Source: Promerops cafer (lineage: Eukaryota; Chordata; Aves; Passeriformes; Nectariniidae). From it: a stretch of DNA of 64,000 nt. The stretch lies in NCBI GenBank assembly GCA_013398275.1, contig VZSE01008348.1, positions 558,001 through 622,000 on the forward strand, written 5' to 3'. Under the pieces are notes generated by a model. It worked only from the letters and a program-made list of their open reading frames with translations. It did not search any database and was not told the DNA's origin. The translations under genes and the position numbers were made by a program. Shown here one piece after another: positions 61,827 to 64,000 of this stretch; within the stretch, counting starts at the first letter, position 1, and every line of letters begins with the position of its first letter.

Positions 61827-64000
61827 TAAACTGGATTAGCTTTCAGCTCTGTTGGCAAGCTGATCTGGCTTAACATGTGGCTGCATGAATGTTGTAGCCA
61901 GCAGAGAGGAGGCATCAGGAAAGCATGACTAAGGAAAGGGAAAAGGATGACTTTTGCCAGTAGCACAGTGTCATCTTGGCTTAACCCCCCGAGAATCTGC
62001 CTGTCAGGGTAGTTACCTGTTACAGCTTGAGTCACGTTAATGGCTTGCTTCCACTGAATGAGAAAAATCTTGTTCCTCTTTTCTCTGCTCTTCTGATGTT
62101 AGACCTGGTGATTGTCTAATCTTGCATTGGGCTGATTTAACTTGTTGAATCAGCACAAAACTCACCTCGACAAAGAAAAGAGAAGAGCGTTCTGCTGGCT
62201 GAGTGGGCGGAATCAGCTTGGTAAAACATCTGCAGAGGTTGGCAGAGCTGGGACAGGCAAGGGGAATAGTAGCTGTCAGCTCTGAGGTTGCTGACTGAAC
62301 CACAACACAGAGCTTCAGTCTCAGAAATCTCCTGACATAGTGCTTATTAGAAGAGCCATGATCTGAGCTTTCTCTGTAGTTTAAAGATGACAGTAGACGA
62401 TTGCCCTTTGTCTTACAACAAATATGGTGCTTGTCTTGAAAATCTGGAAATTGCCCCATCATATAATTACTTCCAAATTTCTACCCCTGTATTTTCAACC
62501 CTCCCATAACTAAGTGGCATTTATCCTAACACCTCCTTTCAAGCTGGGCCTCTCCTTTGAGCCTAGATTTCCCTTGTCTTTGTTTGTCTTATTACTCCAC
62601 AGATCTACAAATGTTCTTGTCCATCAGCCAGAGCTTTTCTCTGAAGCTTCCACAACCAGCCTTTGATGCTGCCTTGGGAAGACACTGTGCTTTCAGATGC
62701 AGGAATGCAAGCTCATAAACAAACTGCTACTGAAAGTGCTACTATTGAAGCAGAGTTAAAAAGTGTAGAAAGATGGACTTGTTTGTGTGCAGAGTGGTTG
62801 TGTGCAACTCTATCAGTCAGATAAGAAGTAGAAGAGTGCCCAAATTCTATTTGATCATGCTCAGGACAGCCGTGGGGCACTTAAGTAGGGTGCTGGCTAG
62901 GCACTGTTTCTATGCACCAAGCACAGAAATCCTGCTGTGTGTTTGCCCAGAAGTTTAAGCTTTCCTCTTTGACTGAAGAAATCAAAGGCAAGGAGGGACA
63001 AGAGCATTTTCAGGTGGACCTAATGAAGAGGCATTATCCCAGGTGGGCACAGGCAACCCCTCTTCTACCCATTCAGCTCCTTCCTCATTTATAAGGAGAC
63101 AGAGTTAGACCAGCCCAAAGAATTAATAGAGAATAAAATGTACTCTAAAAATATATTGGGGAAAAATGTTATATGAGAAATATATGGAAATAACGAGCAA
63201 GAAATCTAAAATGACATGTTGTTGTTAATATTTAACCATAAAATTACAGAGAAGATTAACAGGACCCAGAAATTCTTGATATAAAAGTGGCTGTTGGGAA
63301 AGTGTAGACAAGGAGTACTCAGCAAATGTAAATGCACAAGCATTGGGATATCACTTGAAAGCAGTTTAGGTGTCTGAGGGAAACTACCTGGAATTACTTG
63401 TTTTTAATAAACAGCAAACAAAATGCTGGACAGTTAAGAAGAAACAAGCAGGATGTTGAAATGCATCTGAAGGTCTCAGTTACTTTTGTGCAGCAACTTT
63501 ACCTGCTGGAGCTGTTCTCCAGTGGGTAGTGGAAGAAATGCCTCAGTGTGTAGGCACTCTGAAAGGGATTTTCAAAAATGCTTGTCCTTGCTCAAACTTT
63601 TCCCATTGAGTTCAGCTGAGCAGGCAGGCCAGCTTGGGTGGGGCAGCAAGGAGAGAAGGTGAGGAGTAACTGACAGCAGTAAACTGGGGAAGCATAACCT
63701 TGGCATGTTATTGAATGGCTTTTAAGATCCAGATTCCTAAATAATCAGAAGAAATATGTCAGATGAGTGAGGGAGCTTCATTTGATAGAAGTATGGTCTG
63801 ATTTGTGATGTTCCTTGTGTGGGTAGTCCTGGAGATGAAGAGTGTCCCCTGTGTGTGACCCTGATGAGTGACAGGACTGCAGTGGGTGTGGAGTAGGGGA
63901 GTGAAGGGATGCAGGAGGCAGAATATGTACATTTGGGAACAGCTTTTGATGTAGTATTTCAAAAAGTCTAACTTGAAAGTAAGTTCAGTTTGAGTTTGAT

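Larger units (their letters stand above)
56771..64000. other. Upstream flank of SPRYD7, no gene recognised
   Basis: About 7 kb of AT-rich DNA. It includes a 149-codon open frame at 57205-57654, an exon-like block at 58767-58913 and a long T run at 61764-61825. In mammals the DLEU2/TRIM13/miR-15a region lies further in this direction, but neither a TRIM13 ORF nor the miR-15a/16 mature sequences was seen. Confidence 0.6.

Noticed and set aside
56771..64000. TRIM13, KCNRG or miR-15a/16-1, expected by synteny
   Set aside because: No RING/B-box ORF of TRIM13 size and no TAGCAGCAC-type miRNA hairpin was seen. These genes probably lie beyond the window.

Overview
This window is vertebrate nuclear DNA, almost certainly avian. 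The signs are low coding density, a short five-exon gene with GT-AG introns, two CpG islands, many fragments of the bird LINE CR1, and several LTR pieces. One LTR family (around 22.8-23.1 kb and 45.3-46.5 kb) resembles, from memory, LTRs common in songbirds, so a passerine is my best guess. There is nothing prokaryotic, no CRISPR array, and I recognised no tRNA or rRNA gene.

The only gene that can be read completely is SPRYD7 (SPRY domain-containing protein 7, formerly C13orf1/CLLD6). It lies on the minus strand with coding exons between 56654 and 47727. Five exons join in phase to a 196-residue protein, and every intron starts GT and ends AG. Its promoter is a CpG island around 56.45-56.77 kb.

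A second, larger CpG island at about 14.68-15.37 kb contains a 219-base assembly gap (14955-15173). In mammals the gene downstream of SPRYD7 in this orientation is KPNA3 (importin alpha-4), also on the minus strand. I therefore infer that the island is the KPNA3 promoter, that KPNA3 exon 1 is lost in the gap, and that 1-14954 is mostly KPNA3 intron 1. No KPNA3 coding sequence is visible, so this call rests on synteny.

Layout: 1-14.95 kb, probable KPNA3 first intron (one LTR near its left end, a strong palindrome at 10.8 kb). 14.7-15.4 kb, CpG island with gap. 15.4-47.6 kb, gene-poor intergenic DNA with CR1 copies in both orientations, two LTRs of one family and an unnamed dispersed repeat. 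47.7-56.7 kb, SPRYD7. 56.8-64 kb, upstream flank without a recognisable gene. TRIM13 and miR-15a/16-1, which lie further along in mammals, were not found.

Assembly quality matters here. There are gaps at 14955-15173 and 26457-26469 and single Ns at 45930 and 61755. The N at 45930 joins two nearly identical copies of about 309 bp, which looks like a false duplication. The N at 61755 sits beside a 62-base T run. I found no convincing new biological system.
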